Translations under genes and position numbers: made by a program
Assembly (NCBI GenBank): GCA_036397095.1
Contig: DASWJQ010000047.1
Location: 1-20,637, forward strand
DNA from: DASWJQ01 sp036397095
Lineage (GTDB): Bacteria > Chloroflexota > Anaerolineae > Anaerolineales > E44-bin32
DNA: 20,637 bases
Direction: 5' to 3'
The notes under the pieces: model-generated
Told to the model about the DNA's origin: nothing
Seen by the model: only the letters and a program-made list of their open reading frames with translations
The model's database searches: none
Shown here: positions 7,434 through 15,842 of the stretch, in pieces
Layout: every line of letters starts with the position of its first letter
Numbering within the stretch: position 1 is the stretch's first letter

Positions 7434-8170
7434 TCTGCTCGCCAGGCTGAGGTCGGTACAATTTCAATATCGCCGAACAATTCGGGTTGTTCGGCGTGTA
7501 CCTGTCCCTGCTTGATCAATTCGAGCACCGCCAGGAACGAGACGACGATCTCAACGCGGCTGCGGACATCCTGGATGACAGTGCGGAAGTTGGTCCGTCC
7601 GGCCTGGCGAATGCGTTCCACGATGCGCATGATCCGGTCCCGAATACGAACGACTGGACGGCTGACGACGGCGTCAAGCGCGGGCCGGCCATTCGGTCGT
7701 CCGGAAGCCACAAGTTCCTGGTAAGCAGTGGCCAGCGCTTCCGCGGAGACGCCTTCTAGGTCCGGGCTTGGATCGGGAAGGACCAATGGTGCGCCGCGCA
7801 GGTATGTGCGCAGCCCCGCCGCTTCGCGCTCGGACAGCAGCACAGCGATCTGCTTGTACTTCTTATAGGCGACCAACTGCCGGGCCAGGGCCTCCCCCGG
7901 ATCCTCTTCGCCCGGCTCGCGCTCAGGTGGCCGCGGGAGTAAGGCCTCCGACTTGATCTGGACCAGGCGGGAGGCAATCACCAGGAAGGAGCTGAGGTCC
8001 TCAAGCTGGTGGTGTTCTTGGTTTGACAAGTAAGCCAAGTACTGATCGGTGACGGCTGCCAGCGCTACTTTGGTTATGTCGAGTTCGGCTCGCTCGATCA
8101 GCGTCAACAGCAAATCGAGCGGACCTTCGTAGACCGGCAGTTGGATGGTGTAGCTCTGAGCTACCGTCAT
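7397..8170 (-). CDS. scpA: Segregation and condensation protein A
   Basis: ScpA is the kleisin subunit of the bacterial SMC-ScpAB condensin, which bridges the SMC heads and organises and segregates the chromosome. The 257-residue protein begins MTVAQSYTIQLPVYEGPLDL, the family's diagnostic N-terminal block, followed by LLTLIERAELDITKVALAAVTDQYLAYL. The segment HQLEDLSSFLVIASRLVQIKSEALLP is also typical. The C-terminal winged-helix part includes VSFLAVLELIKQGQVHAEQ, and the protein ends in an acidic tail. The ATG at 8168-8170 overlaps the stop of the zinc-ribbon gene (ATGA), so translation is coupled and a longer in-frame start is unlikely. The usual neighbour scpB is not in this window. Confidence 0.95.
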   Translation of the reverse strand: MTVAQSYTIQLPVYEGPLDLLLTLIERAELDITKVALAAVTDQYLAYLSNQEHHQLEDLSSFLVIASRLVQIKSEALLPRPPEREPGEEDPGEALARQLVAYKKYKQIAVLLSEREAAGLRTYLRGAPLVLPDPSPDLEGVSAEALATAYQELVASGRPNGRPALDAVVSRPVVRIRDRIMRIVERIRQAGRTNFRTVIQDVRSRVEIVVSFLAVLELIKQGQVHAEQPELFGDIEIVPTSAWRADQEVAFDLEFEE

Positions 8171-8625
8171 TGGACCATCAGCAACAGGGCGACCAAGATC
8201 AATGCGAGTGCGGTTGCAGCCAGACCTATCAACCACAGGGGGGGGCGGGCGCGCTCGACCCGGGCTTGCCGGGCCCGCTCGATCGCCAGTTTGCGCTCCA
8301 GCTCCATGACTTGAGACATTCGCTTCTGGTCCCTCTCACGTGCGGCTTCAAAGTCCTTGAAGTCACTCGCCCTTGCCCGGGCCTGGTTCAGCCAGCGGGG
8401 TGGTCGGCCAGCCTGTTGATGACGGTCGAATACCCGGCTGACCGTTGTCAGCGGTTCGCCGCAGCCCGGGCAGTCATCCGGATCGGACGGCCAAGCTTGC
8501 CCGCAGGCGGGACAAACCACGGTCGCCGTTGGCAGGCTGCGGCGGCAATGGCGGCAGGTGTAGGTCCCCTCAGCCAGCGGGAATGGATTGGGTGCGGAGC
8601 AGACTGGACAGATCCACGCAGGCAA
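8167..8625 (-). CDS. Tail-anchored double zinc-ribbon protein
   Basis: A 152-residue protein of unknown function. Four CxxC knuckles (CPVC, CRHC, CPAC, CPGC) within the first 60 residues form two zinc ribbons. A charged, probably helical stretch follows (DFEAARERDQKRMSQVMELE and the Arg-rich part after it). The protein ends in a single hydrophobic helix LWLIGLAATALALILVALLL with only MVQ after it. This predicts a C-terminal membrane anchor with the zinc ribbons in the cytoplasm. The TTG at 8623-8625 is chosen because a TATAAT at 8659-8664 lies within the longer frame and AAGG is present about ten bases upstream; this start is uncertain. It is the first gene of an operon with scpA and overlaps it by four bases. 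Confidence 0.75.
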   Translation of the reverse strand: MPAWICPVCSAPNPFPLAEGTYTCRHCRRSLPTATVVCPACGQAWPSDPDDCPGCGEPLTTVSRVFDRHQQAGRPPRWLNQARARASDFKDFEAARERDQKRMSQVMELERKLAIERARQARVERARPPLWLIGLAATALALILVALLLMVQ

Positions 8626-8658
8626 CGCGGTCGGCCTTGATTCGCTGAGATTGGCCCG

Positions 8659-8664
8659 ATTATA
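8659..8664 (-). promoter_or_regulatory. -10 box for the zinc-ribbon/scpA operon
   Basis: TATAAT reads on the minus strand at 8664-8659. Initiation near 8652 leaves a leader of about 27 bases to the TTG start at 8625. No convincing -35 is seen at the right distance. Confidence 0.5.
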
Positions 8665-8753
8665 CCGTGCTGGGCCGATCGTCTCTGGCGCGGCAAGGGA
8701 CAATTGACAGGTCAGTCATGTGAGTTTGGTTGGGTGGCGACACGCACCGGTCA

Positions 8754-8762
8754 TGGTAAGAT
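8754..8762 (+). promoter_or_regulatory. Extended -10 box for thioredoxin
   Basis: TGGTAAGAT at 8754-8762 fits TGN-TANNAT. Initiation near 8769 gives a leader of about 33 bases containing GGAG (8789-8792) ahead of the ATG at 8802. A perfect TTGACA at 8704-8709 is too far upstream to pair with it. Confidence 0.5.
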
Positions 8763-8801
8763 GGCTGCCGTTGAGACGGTAGAACTGTGGAGTAGGTGAA
8801 T

Positions 8802-9158
8802 ATGTACAAGGAACCGATCAATGTGACCGATGACGCCTTCGAGTCGGCCGTGCTCCAGTCGGAGACTCCGGTTATCGTCGACTTCTGGGCGCCCTGGTGC
8901 GGCCCGTGCCGAATGGTGGCACCGGTGCTGGAGAAGCTGGCCGAGGAATACGCCGGGCGCATCGTGGTGGCCAAGGTCAACACCGATGAGAACCCGGCGT
9001 GGGCGCAGCGCTACGGCGTCCAGGGGATCCCAACCATGCTGTTCGTGGCCGACGGCAACCTGGTCCACCAGCAGGTAGGCGCCTTGCCCGAGCCTTATCT
9101 GCGGGACATGGTCGAGGAGTTCCTGGCGGCGGTCGGCGACAAAGAAGCCGCTGCCTGA
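8802..9158 (+). CDS. trxA: Thioredoxin
   Basis: A 118-residue classical thioredoxin, a general cytoplasmic dithiol reductant. The active site is WCGPC (Cys33, Cys36) in VDFWAPWCGPCRMVAPVLEKL, with the cis-proline in GVQGIPTMLF (Pro77) and the family's GALPEPYLRDMVEEFL at the C-terminus. The ATG at 8802 is preferred over an in-frame GTG at 8796, because GGAG at 8789-8792 is correctly spaced only for the ATG. It appears monocistronic, with its own promoter upstream and a strong terminator 24 bases after the stop. Confidence 0.95.
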   Translation: MYKEPINVTDDAFESAVLQSETPVIVDFWAPWCGPCRMVAPVLEKLAEEYAGRIVVAKVNTDENPAWAQRYGVQGIPTMLFVADGNLVHQQVGALPEPYLRDMVEEFLAAVGDKEAAA

Positions 9159-9181
9159 GCGATCATCCTTTTGGCAAAAGC

Positions 9182-9209
9182 AAAGAGGACCCGGAAGGGT
9201 CCTCTTTTT
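9182..9209 (+). terminator. Strong intrinsic terminator, probably bidirectional
   Basis: AAAGAGGACCC (9182-9192) pairs perfectly with GGGTCCTCTTT (9197-9207) around a GGAA loop, followed by T to 9209. It ends the thioredoxin transcript. On the other strand the hairpin lies just past the fabH stop and is also followed by a T-rich stretch, so it can serve both convergent genes. Confidence 0.93.
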
Positions 9210-9231
9210 GTTCCCCGTTGCGTGCTGCCGT

Positions 9232-10374
<1,143 letters not shown>

Positions 10375-10376
10375 GC

Positions 10377-11630
10377 TTAGCTGCCTGCTCCATTGGTGGC
10401 CCGGAAGATCACGGTGGCGTTGTGGCCGCCAAAGCCAAACGAATTGGTCATGGCCGTACGTACAGTCTTGGCGCGGGCCTCGTTGGGAACGTAGTCCAGA
10501 TCGCAGGCCGGGTCGGGCGTGGTGTAGTTGATGGTCGGTGGCAGCATGCCATCGCGGATGGCCATCAAGCAGAAGATCGACTCAAGCGCCCCGGCCGCTC
10601 CCAGTAGATGGCCCGTCATGGACTTGGTGGACGAGACCGGCACATCGTAGGCATGCTCGCCGAATATCGTCTTGATGGCCGCCGTTTCGCTTGGATCGTT
10701 CAGCGGTGTGCTGGTGCCGTGGGCATTGATGTAGTCGATGTCCTGCGGCGCCAATCCAGCGTCGTTGAGGGCGGTCCGCATGCAGATGGCGGCGCCCGCC
10801 CCGTTCTCGGATGGCGCAGTAATGTGGTAGGCATCATTGTTCGTGCCGTAGCCGATGACCTCGGCCAGCATGGTTGCGCCGCGGGCGGCCGCCCGCTCAT
10901 AATCCTCCAGGATCAGAACAGCCGCACCTTCGCCCATGACAAACCCATCCCGGTCGGCGTCAAACGGGCGGGAGGCCTGGCTGGGAGCATCATTGCGTTT
11001 GGATACGGCGTCCATCACGTTGAAGCCGGCCAGAGCAATAGGGACAATGGCAGCCTCAGCGCCGCCAGCAACCATAGCGTCGGCTTGGCCGCGGGCAATG
11101 GTGGCGGTCGCTTCACCGATCGCATTGGCACTCGAGGCGCAGGCGGTCACGACGGCCATGTTGGGGCCGCGCAAGCCGAATTGGATGGCGACCTGGCCGG
11201 TGTTGGCGTCGGGCAGCATCATCGACACCATGAACGGACTGACCCAGCGAGGTCCTTTGTCGGCAAATTTGACGCTCTCCTCGAACAACGTCCCGACCCC
11301 GCCGATTCCCGTGCCAAAGATGACACCAATCCGATCCCGGTTGTCGTCCGTGACCTTCAGGCCGGCATTCTTGAGCCCCTGGTCGGTGGCCGCCACTGAG
11401 AAATGGGTGAAGCGGTCCATGCGGCGGGCGTCCTTGCGGTCGACGTAGTCGTGAGGGTCAAAGCCTTTGACCTCGGCGGCGAAGGTCGTCTTGTATTCGG
11501 AGGCGTCGAACAGGGTGATGTAGTCAACGCCGGACTGGCCGGCCAGGGCAGCCTGCCAGGTGCTGTCAACGTCATTGCCTAGCGGCGAGACGCAGCCGAT
11601 TCCGGTGACTACCACACGTCTGGCTTTCAA
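10377..11630 (-). CDS. fabF: 3-oxoacyl-ACP synthase II
   Basis: FabF catalyses the elongating condensations of type II fatty-acid synthesis using malonyl-ACP. At 417 residues it has normal length. The Cys-His-His set is present: Cys164 in VTACASSANAIGEA, His304 in NAHGTSTPLND and His341 in SSTKSMTGHLLGAAGALE, with the conserved Lys336. The start is TTG at 11628-11630, supported by the near-perfect Shine-Dalgarno AAGGAGG five bases upstream and by the typical N-terminus KARRVVVTGIGCVSPLG. It is the first gene of a fabF-fabH pair; no acpP, fabD or fabG lies beside it. A weak extended -10 (TGT-TATAGC, minus strand near 11669-11674) may be its promoter. Confidence 0.97.
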   Translation of the reverse strand: MKARRVVVTGIGCVSPLGNDVDSTWQAALAGQSGVDYITLFDASEYKTTFAAEVKGFDPHDYVDRKDARRMDRFTHFSVAATDQGLKNAGLKVTDDNRDRIGVIFGTGIGGVGTLFEESVKFADKGPRWVSPFMVSMMLPDANTGQVAIQFGLRGPNMAVVTACASSANAIGEATATIARGQADAMVAGGAEAAIVPIALAGFNVMDAVSKRNDAPSQASRPFDADRDGFVMGEGAAVLILEDYERAAARGATMLAEVIGYGTNNDAYHITAPSENGAGAAICMRTALNDAGLAPQDIDYINAHGTSTPLNDPSETAAIKTIFGEHAYDVPVSSTKSMTGHLLGAAGALESIFCLMAIRDGMLPPTINYTTPDPACDLDYVPNEARAKTVRTAMTNSFGFGGHNATVIFRATNGAGS

Positions 11631-11635
11631 ACCAA

Positions 11636-11657
11636 CCTCCTTCTCCCGACCTGGGAG
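11636..11657 (-). promoter_or_regulatory. fabF Shine-Dalgarno with adjacent small hairpin
   Basis: On the minus strand AAGGAGG (11642-11636) sits five bases before a TTG start, explaining use of that weak start codon. Directly upstream, CTCCC and GGGAG (11643-11657) form a 5-bp stem with a 5-base loop. The CTCCC arm could alternatively pair with GGAG of the ribosome-binding site. Whether this regulates anything is speculative. Confidence 0.5.
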
Positions 11658-11699
11658 CGGTTCATGGGGCTATAACACCCGCTGCTTGGATTCGGTTCG

Positions 11700-11723
11700 A
11701 GTCGCGACTGCCTATGCTAGAAT
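11700..11723 (+). promoter_or_regulatory. Extended -10 promoter of the SDR operon with palindrome
   Basis: TGCTAGAAT at 11715-11723 fits an extended -10. A perfect 10-base palindrome AGTCGCGACT (11700-11709) lies just upstream, in the spacer next to where a -35 would fall, a usual operator position. Initiation near 11730 gives a leader of about 93 bases to the GTG at 11823. Confidence 0.4.
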
Positions 11724-11822
11724 GCGGCGCGCCCGACCCCCAGAGAATCCTGACTTGAGGACCCGACCAGTGACCCATTGTAACGGCGAAGGCGCCTGCT
11801 TGTGGGGTGATCGGAGCCAAGC

Positions 11823-12767
11823 GTGATCCTCGTCACCGGGGCCACCGGCTTTATCGGCCGTCGCCTGCTGCCCTGGCTGCACGCCGAGGGCGAGCAGGTA
11901 CGCATCCTGCTCAGGCCGCGCCATTCTTCGCCTCGCTTGCCGACGGGGCTTGCCATGGAAGTTGCGCTCACCTCGCTGGCCGATTTGCGTGGTGTGCGAG
12001 CGGCGATGGTAGGCGTTGACCGCGTGATCCACCTGGCCAGCGCCGCCGGCGATGGCCCGCGCGGAGACCTGTATGCCACCGATGTCGCCGGTACCGAAAA
12101 TGTCGTCCAAGCGGCGGCGGATGCCTCGGTCAGTCATCTGGTCTACCTGAGCCACCTGGGTGCCAGTCGGTCATCGGCCTATCCGGTGCTGCGCACCAAA
12201 GCGCTGGCCGAGGAGCACATTCGGCAAAGCGGCCTGCCGCACCTGATCCTTCGCTGCGGCCTGGTGTTTGGGCCCAATGATCGTTTCGTCACCCGGCTGG
12301 CGATGATGCTGTCGGCGGCGCCGGGCGTGCTGCCTGTCCCTGGGGAAGGCGCCACGCTCATTCACCCATTGTGGCTGGAGGACCTCGTGACGGCGCTGCA
12401 GTGGCTTCTTGATGATCCGCAGGCCGCCGCCGGTACGCATGAGGTTGGCGGTCCCGAGCATCTCAGCCTGCGGCAAATCCTGGAATTGGTCCAAGCGACC
12501 ACCGGCGTAAGGCGCTACCTGATGCCGGTGCGTCCGGCCTATATGCGCGGGTTGGTCTGGTTGATCGAGCGGCTGTTGCCAAGGGCACCTTTGAATACCC
12601 ATGCGCTTGACTACCTTGCCTCCAACCGGACGGCACCGCTGGATTCGATGGTACGACTGGCAGGGCTGCAGCCGTCGCGCCTGGCCGAGCGCGTCGAATT
12701 CCTGGCTGGCCGGCGCTGGGGGTGGCAGCTGCTGCGCCAGCAGCTGGCGGCGGGGTCTGCCGGATGA
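11823..12767 (+). CDS. NAD(P)-dependent atypical SDR (NDUFA9/epimerase-like)
   Basis: A 314-residue Rossmann-fold protein of the extended or atypical short-chain dehydrogenase group. The N-terminus MILVTGATGFIGRRLLPWL holds the GATGFIG dinucleotide-binding motif (residues 6-12). VDRVIHLAS and HLVYLSHLGA follow in the expected positions, and the segment SSAYPVLRTKALAEEHIRQS replaces the classical YxxxK with a weaker pattern. LILRCGLVFGPNDRF and EVGGPEHLSLRQILELV resemble the NDUFA9-like group. The substrate cannot be named. The GTG start has GGAG seven bases upstream. It is the first gene of a tight operon; its TGA overlaps the next ATG. Confidence 0.85.
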   Translation: MILVTGATGFIGRRLLPWLHAEGEQVRILLRPRHSSPRLPTGLAMEVALTSLADLRGVRAAMVGVDRVIHLASAAGDGPRGDLYATDVAGTENVVQAAADASVSHLVYLSHLGASRSSAYPVLRTKALAEEHIRQSGLPHLILRCGLVFGPNDRFVTRLAMMLSAAPGVLPVPGEGATLIHPLWLEDLVTALQWLLDDPQAAAGTHEVGGPEHLSLRQILELVQATTGVRRYLMPVRPAYMRGLVWLIERLLPRAPLNTHALDYLASNRTAPLDSMVRLAGLQPSRLAERVEFLAGRRWGWQLLRQQLAAGSAG

Positions 12768-13645
12768 GCGCGGACCAGATCCATATCCGGTCCCTGCAGA
12801 CGATCGACGAGATGATGCAGGTCGTCGAGCTGCAAGCGTTGGTATGGCCGGGAGATGCCGTCGTCGTTCCTGGCCACCTGCTGCTGACAGTCGCTCACAA
12901 CGGCGGGGTCCTGCTCGGCGCCTTCGCCGGAGACGAGCTGGTCGGTTTTGTACTGGGTTTCTTGGGCGTGGATGAACAGTCGCCCGACCGCGTGGCGATG
13001 GCCCGGCTCAAACACTGCTCGCACATGCTCGGTGTCCGCCCCGACTACCGCGACCGGGGGATTGGCCAGGGGCTCAAGCTGGCTCAGCGGGCCCAGGTAC
13101 TTAAACAGGGGGTTCGGCTGATCACCTGGACGTTTGATCCACTCCAAAGCCGCAATGCTCATGTGAACATCCGTCGGCTTGGTGGCCTGTGCCGCCGCTA
13201 CTTGGCCAATCGCTACGGTGCAATGCGCGACGAGGTCAATGAGGGCCTGCCCAGCGACCGCTTCGAAGTTGAATGGTGGATCACGACGCCGCGTGTCGAG
13301 ACCCGGATCAGCGGCTCGCGCCCTCCGCTTGACCTGGCCCACTTCTTGTCGGCTGGCGCAACCAAGGTCAATCCGGCGGTGCTGGGAGATGACGACCTGC
13401 TGCGACCGGCTGAGCAGGTGGCCGAGCTTGAGGGCAACGTCGCCCTGGTCGAAATCCCGTCGGATTTCGACAGATTGCGCGCCGCCGATCTTGGGCTGGC
13501 CAACGGCTGGCGGCTCCAGACGCGGCGTATCTTCCAGTCCGCCTTCGACGCGGGCTACCTCGTGTCCGATTTCGTGCACCTGGCTGGCGAGCAGTTCCCC
13601 CGCAGCTATTACCTGTTGATCCACGGCGAAGGCACGCTCGGCTGA
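12764..13645 (+). CDS. Long GNAT-family acyltransferase (COG3375-like)
   Basis: A 293-residue protein whose first half is a GNAT acyltransferase domain. The acyl-CoA pyrophosphate-binding signature is HMLGVRPDYRDRGIGQGLKL (88-107), with R96-x-x-G99-x-G101. DPLQSRNAHVNIRRLGG follows, as in predicted acetyltransferases of COG3375. The second half (from about 155) is a family-specific extension with no motif I can name. The acyl donor and acceptor are unknown; the overlap with the OSBS/NSAR-type gene makes an N-succinyltransferase role worth considering. The ATG at 12764 overlaps the upstream stop as ATGA and is preferred over a longer low-complexity N-terminus. Confidence 0.85.
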   Translation: MSADQIHIRSLQTIDEMMQVVELQALVWPGDAVVVPGHLLLTVAHNGGVLLGAFAGDELVGFVLGFLGVDEQSPDRVAMARLKHCSHMLGVRPDYRDRGIGQGLKLAQRAQVLKQGVRLITWTFDPLQSRNAHVNIRRLGGLCRRYLANRYGAMRDEVNEGLPSDRFEVEWWITTPRVETRISGSRPPLDLAHFLSAGATKVNPAVLGDDDLLRPAEQVAELEGNVALVEIPSDFDRLRAADLGLANGWRLQTRRIFQSAFDAGYLVSDFVHLAGEQFPRSYYLLIHGEGTLG

Positions 13646-14751
13646 TGCGTCTTGAGCGGGTCGAGCTGTTCCGCATCAGCATGCCGTTGGTGGGGACCTT
13701 CCGCACCTCGTTCGGCGAAGTCAGCCAGCGGCAGTGTCTGCTGATCGCCGTCTCCAGCCAGGGGCTGACAGGCTGGGGTGAATGTGTGGCTGATGCCTGG
13801 CCGGGCTACTCATACGAGACGGCCGGTACCGCCTGGGAGATTCTCGAGCAGCATTTCGTGCCGGCGCTGCTCGGACAAGAGTTCGATGGCGTTGGCGGGC
13901 TGCACCAGCGGCTAGCCCGCTTTCGGGGCCATCCGATGGCGCGCGCCGGCCTGGAGATGGCCCTGTGGGATTGGCTGGGCCGGTCCCGTGGTCAATCGCT
14001 GCAGGCTCTGCTCGGGGGTCGTGGCGAACGGGTCGAAGTCGGCGTATCGGTCGGGATCGAGCCAACGCCGGAGGCGCTGGTGGAACGGGTTGGCGGTTAT
14101 GTCGACCAAGGCTACCGGCGGGTCAAACTCAAGATCGAGCCCGGCCTCGACGTCGAACCAGTGCGGGCTGTGCGCGGGGCATTTCCCGACCTGCGGCTGC
14201 AGGTGGACGCCAATGCCGCCTACACGCTGGCGACCGCGGGCCCATTGGAAGAGCTGGATGCCTTCGACTTGCTGCTGATCGAACAGCCGCTGGCCGATGA
14301 AGACCTGCTCGACCACAGTCGCCTGCAGTCTCGGCTGTCGACGCCAATCTGCCTCGATGAAAGCATCGGCTCGGCGGCGGCCGCACGGCAAGCGCTGGCG
14401 TTGGACGCTTGCCGGGTGATCAATATCAAGGCGGGCCGGGTGGGGGGCTTGGCCGAGGCGGTCGCCATTCACGACCTATGCAGGTCCCAGGATGTGCCCG
14501 TCTGGTGTGGCGGGATGTTGGAGACCGGCCTGGGTCGGGCCGCCAATCTGGCCCTGGCCAGCTTGCCCGGCTTCACGCTGCCGGGCGACATCTCGGCCAG
14601 TGACCGCTACTATGCGGAAGATATCGCCTCGCCTCGGTTTGACCTGGCCGATGGTTGCCTGACCGTCCCCCAGTCACCGGGCTTGGGCGTCGAGGTCGAT
14701 CTCCAGGCAGTCCAGCGGTTCAGTCTAAGAGCCCAGTCCTTCGCGGCGTAA
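13645..14751 (+). CDS. menC: o-Succinylbenzoate synthase / N-succinylamino acid racemase
   Basis: A 368-residue enolase-superfamily enzyme of the OSBS/NSAR group. OSBS dehydrates SHCHC to o-succinylbenzoate for menaquinone; many relatives also, or only, racemise N-succinylamino acids. The catalytic lysines Lys161 and Lys163 lie in RRVKLKIEPG and Lys262 in INIKAGRVGG. The metal ligands are Asp188 (QVDANAAYT), Glu213 (LIEQPL) and Asp238 (CLDES). VWCGGMLETGLGRAANLALA is the typical C-terminal block. Sequence alone does not separate the two activities. Its ATG shares one base with the GNAT stop (TGATG), so the genes are coupled. No other men gene is in the window. Confidence 0.92.
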   Translation: MRLERVELFRISMPLVGTFRTSFGEVSQRQCLLIAVSSQGLTGWGECVADAWPGYSYETAGTAWEILEQHFVPALLGQEFDGVGGLHQRLARFRGHPMARAGLEMALWDWLGRSRGQSLQALLGGRGERVEVGVSVGIEPTPEALVERVGGYVDQGYRRVKLKIEPGLDVEPVRAVRGAFPDLRLQVDANAAYTLATAGPLEELDAFDLLLIEQPLADEDLLDHSRLQSRLSTPICLDESIGSAAAARQALALDACRVINIKAGRVGGLAEAVAIHDLCRSQDVPVWCGGMLETGLGRAANLALASLPGFTLPGDISASDRYYAEDIASPRFDLADGCLTVPQSPGLGVEVDLQAVQRFSLRAQSFAA

Positions 14752-14791
14752 CTGCCTCCCGGATTTGGCCGGTTGGTGGAGGCTCGCCGAG

Positions 14792-15793
14792 CTAGCCGAT
14801 CACGCGCCGGGTAATCTCCTGAATGAGAACGATAACTGCGGGAAGCAGGAGCGCCGAGACGACTCCGGCCACGGTGCCTGGCCGCCAGGGCCAGGTTGAA
14901 AGCTCGTTGATAAAAGCCAGGCGATCCTGCAACGTCTGTACCAGACCTCGTAGGGCAGCCATCGACTCAAGATTCCCCGACTCGAATTCTCGATCAACGC
15001 TTTCGTAGGCGGATTGGAGCTTCCGGATCACCTCTTGGCGCAAGGCCAGCTTTTCTTTGCTCAATTGCCGATTCACCCGAAACAGCCACGACAACACGGT
15101 CCCAGCAATGACCGCCACCAGGGCTGCCGTTACCAGCGAGTAGACCGGATTCGTGATGAGCTCCGGGAGCAGCGCGATTGAAGAATAGATAAGCACGCCC
15201 CAACTGAGCGCAACAGCGGATGACACGGTTGAGAAGGCATAGGTACGTTCCGGATACAGGACCGTAAGCCTGGCGCCAAATTGATAAAGGTTGGAGATCT
15301 TGGTCAGCAAAGTTGTGGAGTGGAAGATCAGCGCACCGACGACAAAGTACCCCCCTGCTGCCAACAGCGCCAAGGGCCAATGTTCGGTGCCATCCGGGAG
15401 GTAGGTTTCGAGGATGGCGGGCAGAATCAGGTTGGCTGCCAGCGTCAACGCAGCCACCGACAAACAGGCGAGCCACAAGGGGCCAGCGGGCATGCGAACC
15501 AGCTGATTGCGCAGGCTGGCGGACTCGTCATCATCAAGATCCAATGCCGGTCGGAAGACCTCATAGGCTGACGAGGTAAGCCGGTTGGTGAGGTGCATGC
15601 TGATGAGAGGAAAGCTGATCCAAAGCCAGGAACTGGCAACTAGTCGCAAACCTGACGGCTGGATCCAAGCTCCGGCTGCCCCCAAGTATAGGAAGGTGCC
15701 CAGACCAACGAGCCCACCAGCGATCACGTAAGGGGCGACGTACGGAATCCCAAGGCGATCGACCCAGTTTTGGAGACGATCAATCCAACTCAT
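14792..15793 (-). CDS. Polytopic membrane protein, unknown function
   Basis: A 333-residue protein I do not recognise. Hydrophobic segments lie at about residues 18-40, 52-68, 104-125, 140-165, 190-212, 217-238 and 307-327. Between the last two is a charged, probably cytoplasmic helical region (240-300) with RQLSKEKLALRQEVIRKLQ, which may form a coiled coil. The loop DLDDDESASLRNQLVR (85-100) is acidic. The ATG at 15791-15793 is chosen for GGAGA seven bases upstream; an upstream TTG lacks a binding site. A 12-base palindrome (15810-15821) lies just before the gene. It follows the VTT gene by about 50 bases on the same strand and may be separately controlled. Confidence 0.75.
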   Translation of the reverse strand: MSWIDRLQNWVDRLGIPYVAPYVIAGGLVGLGTFLYLGAAGAWIQPSGLRLVASSWLWISFPLISMHLTNRLTSSAYEVFRPALDLDDDESASLRNQLVRMPAGPLWLACLSVAALTLAANLILPAILETYLPDGTEHWPLALLAAGGYFVVGALIFHSTTLLTKISNLYQFGARLTVLYPERTYAFSTVSSAVALSWGVLIYSSIALLPELITNPVYSLVTAALVAVIAGTVLSWLFRVNRQLSKEKLALRQEVIRKLQSAYESVDREFESGNLESMAALRGLVQTLQDRLAFINELSTWPWRPGTVAGVVSALLLPAVIVLIQEITRRVIG

Positions 15794-15809
15794 ACGGGTC
15801 TCCTTGCCT

Positions 15810-15821
15810 TTCCGATCGGAA
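15810..15821. promoter_or_regulatory. 12-base perfect palindrome upstream of a membrane gene
   Basis: TTCCGATCGGAA is a perfect dyad in the 49-base gap between the VTT gene and the membrane-protein gene, 17 bases before the latter's ATG. It has no loop or T-tract, so it is more like a protein-binding site than a terminator. No promoter could be fixed near it. Confidence 0.35.
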
Positions 15822-15842
15822 TTCGGATCCAAGTCCTACGGG

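Noticed and set aside
8626..8703. A TTG start at 8703 giving a longer zinc-ribbon protein
   Set aside because: It has no ribosome-binding site and the extension runs over a TATAAT promoter box.
8704..8709. Perfect TTGACA as the thioredoxin -35 box
   Set aside because: No -10 lies 16-18 bases downstream, and the TAAGAT at 8757 is 47 bases away. It is probably chance.
12722..12763. Earlier GNAT start giving an Ala/Gly-rich N-terminus
   Set aside because: It would overlap the SDR gene by over 40 bases; the ATGA overlap start at 12764 matches operon practice and gives a normal N-terminus.
14754..14783. GCCTCC...GGAGGC hairpin between menC and the membrane gene as a terminator
   Set aside because: The stem is only six pairs with an 18-base loop and no T-tract follows on either strand.
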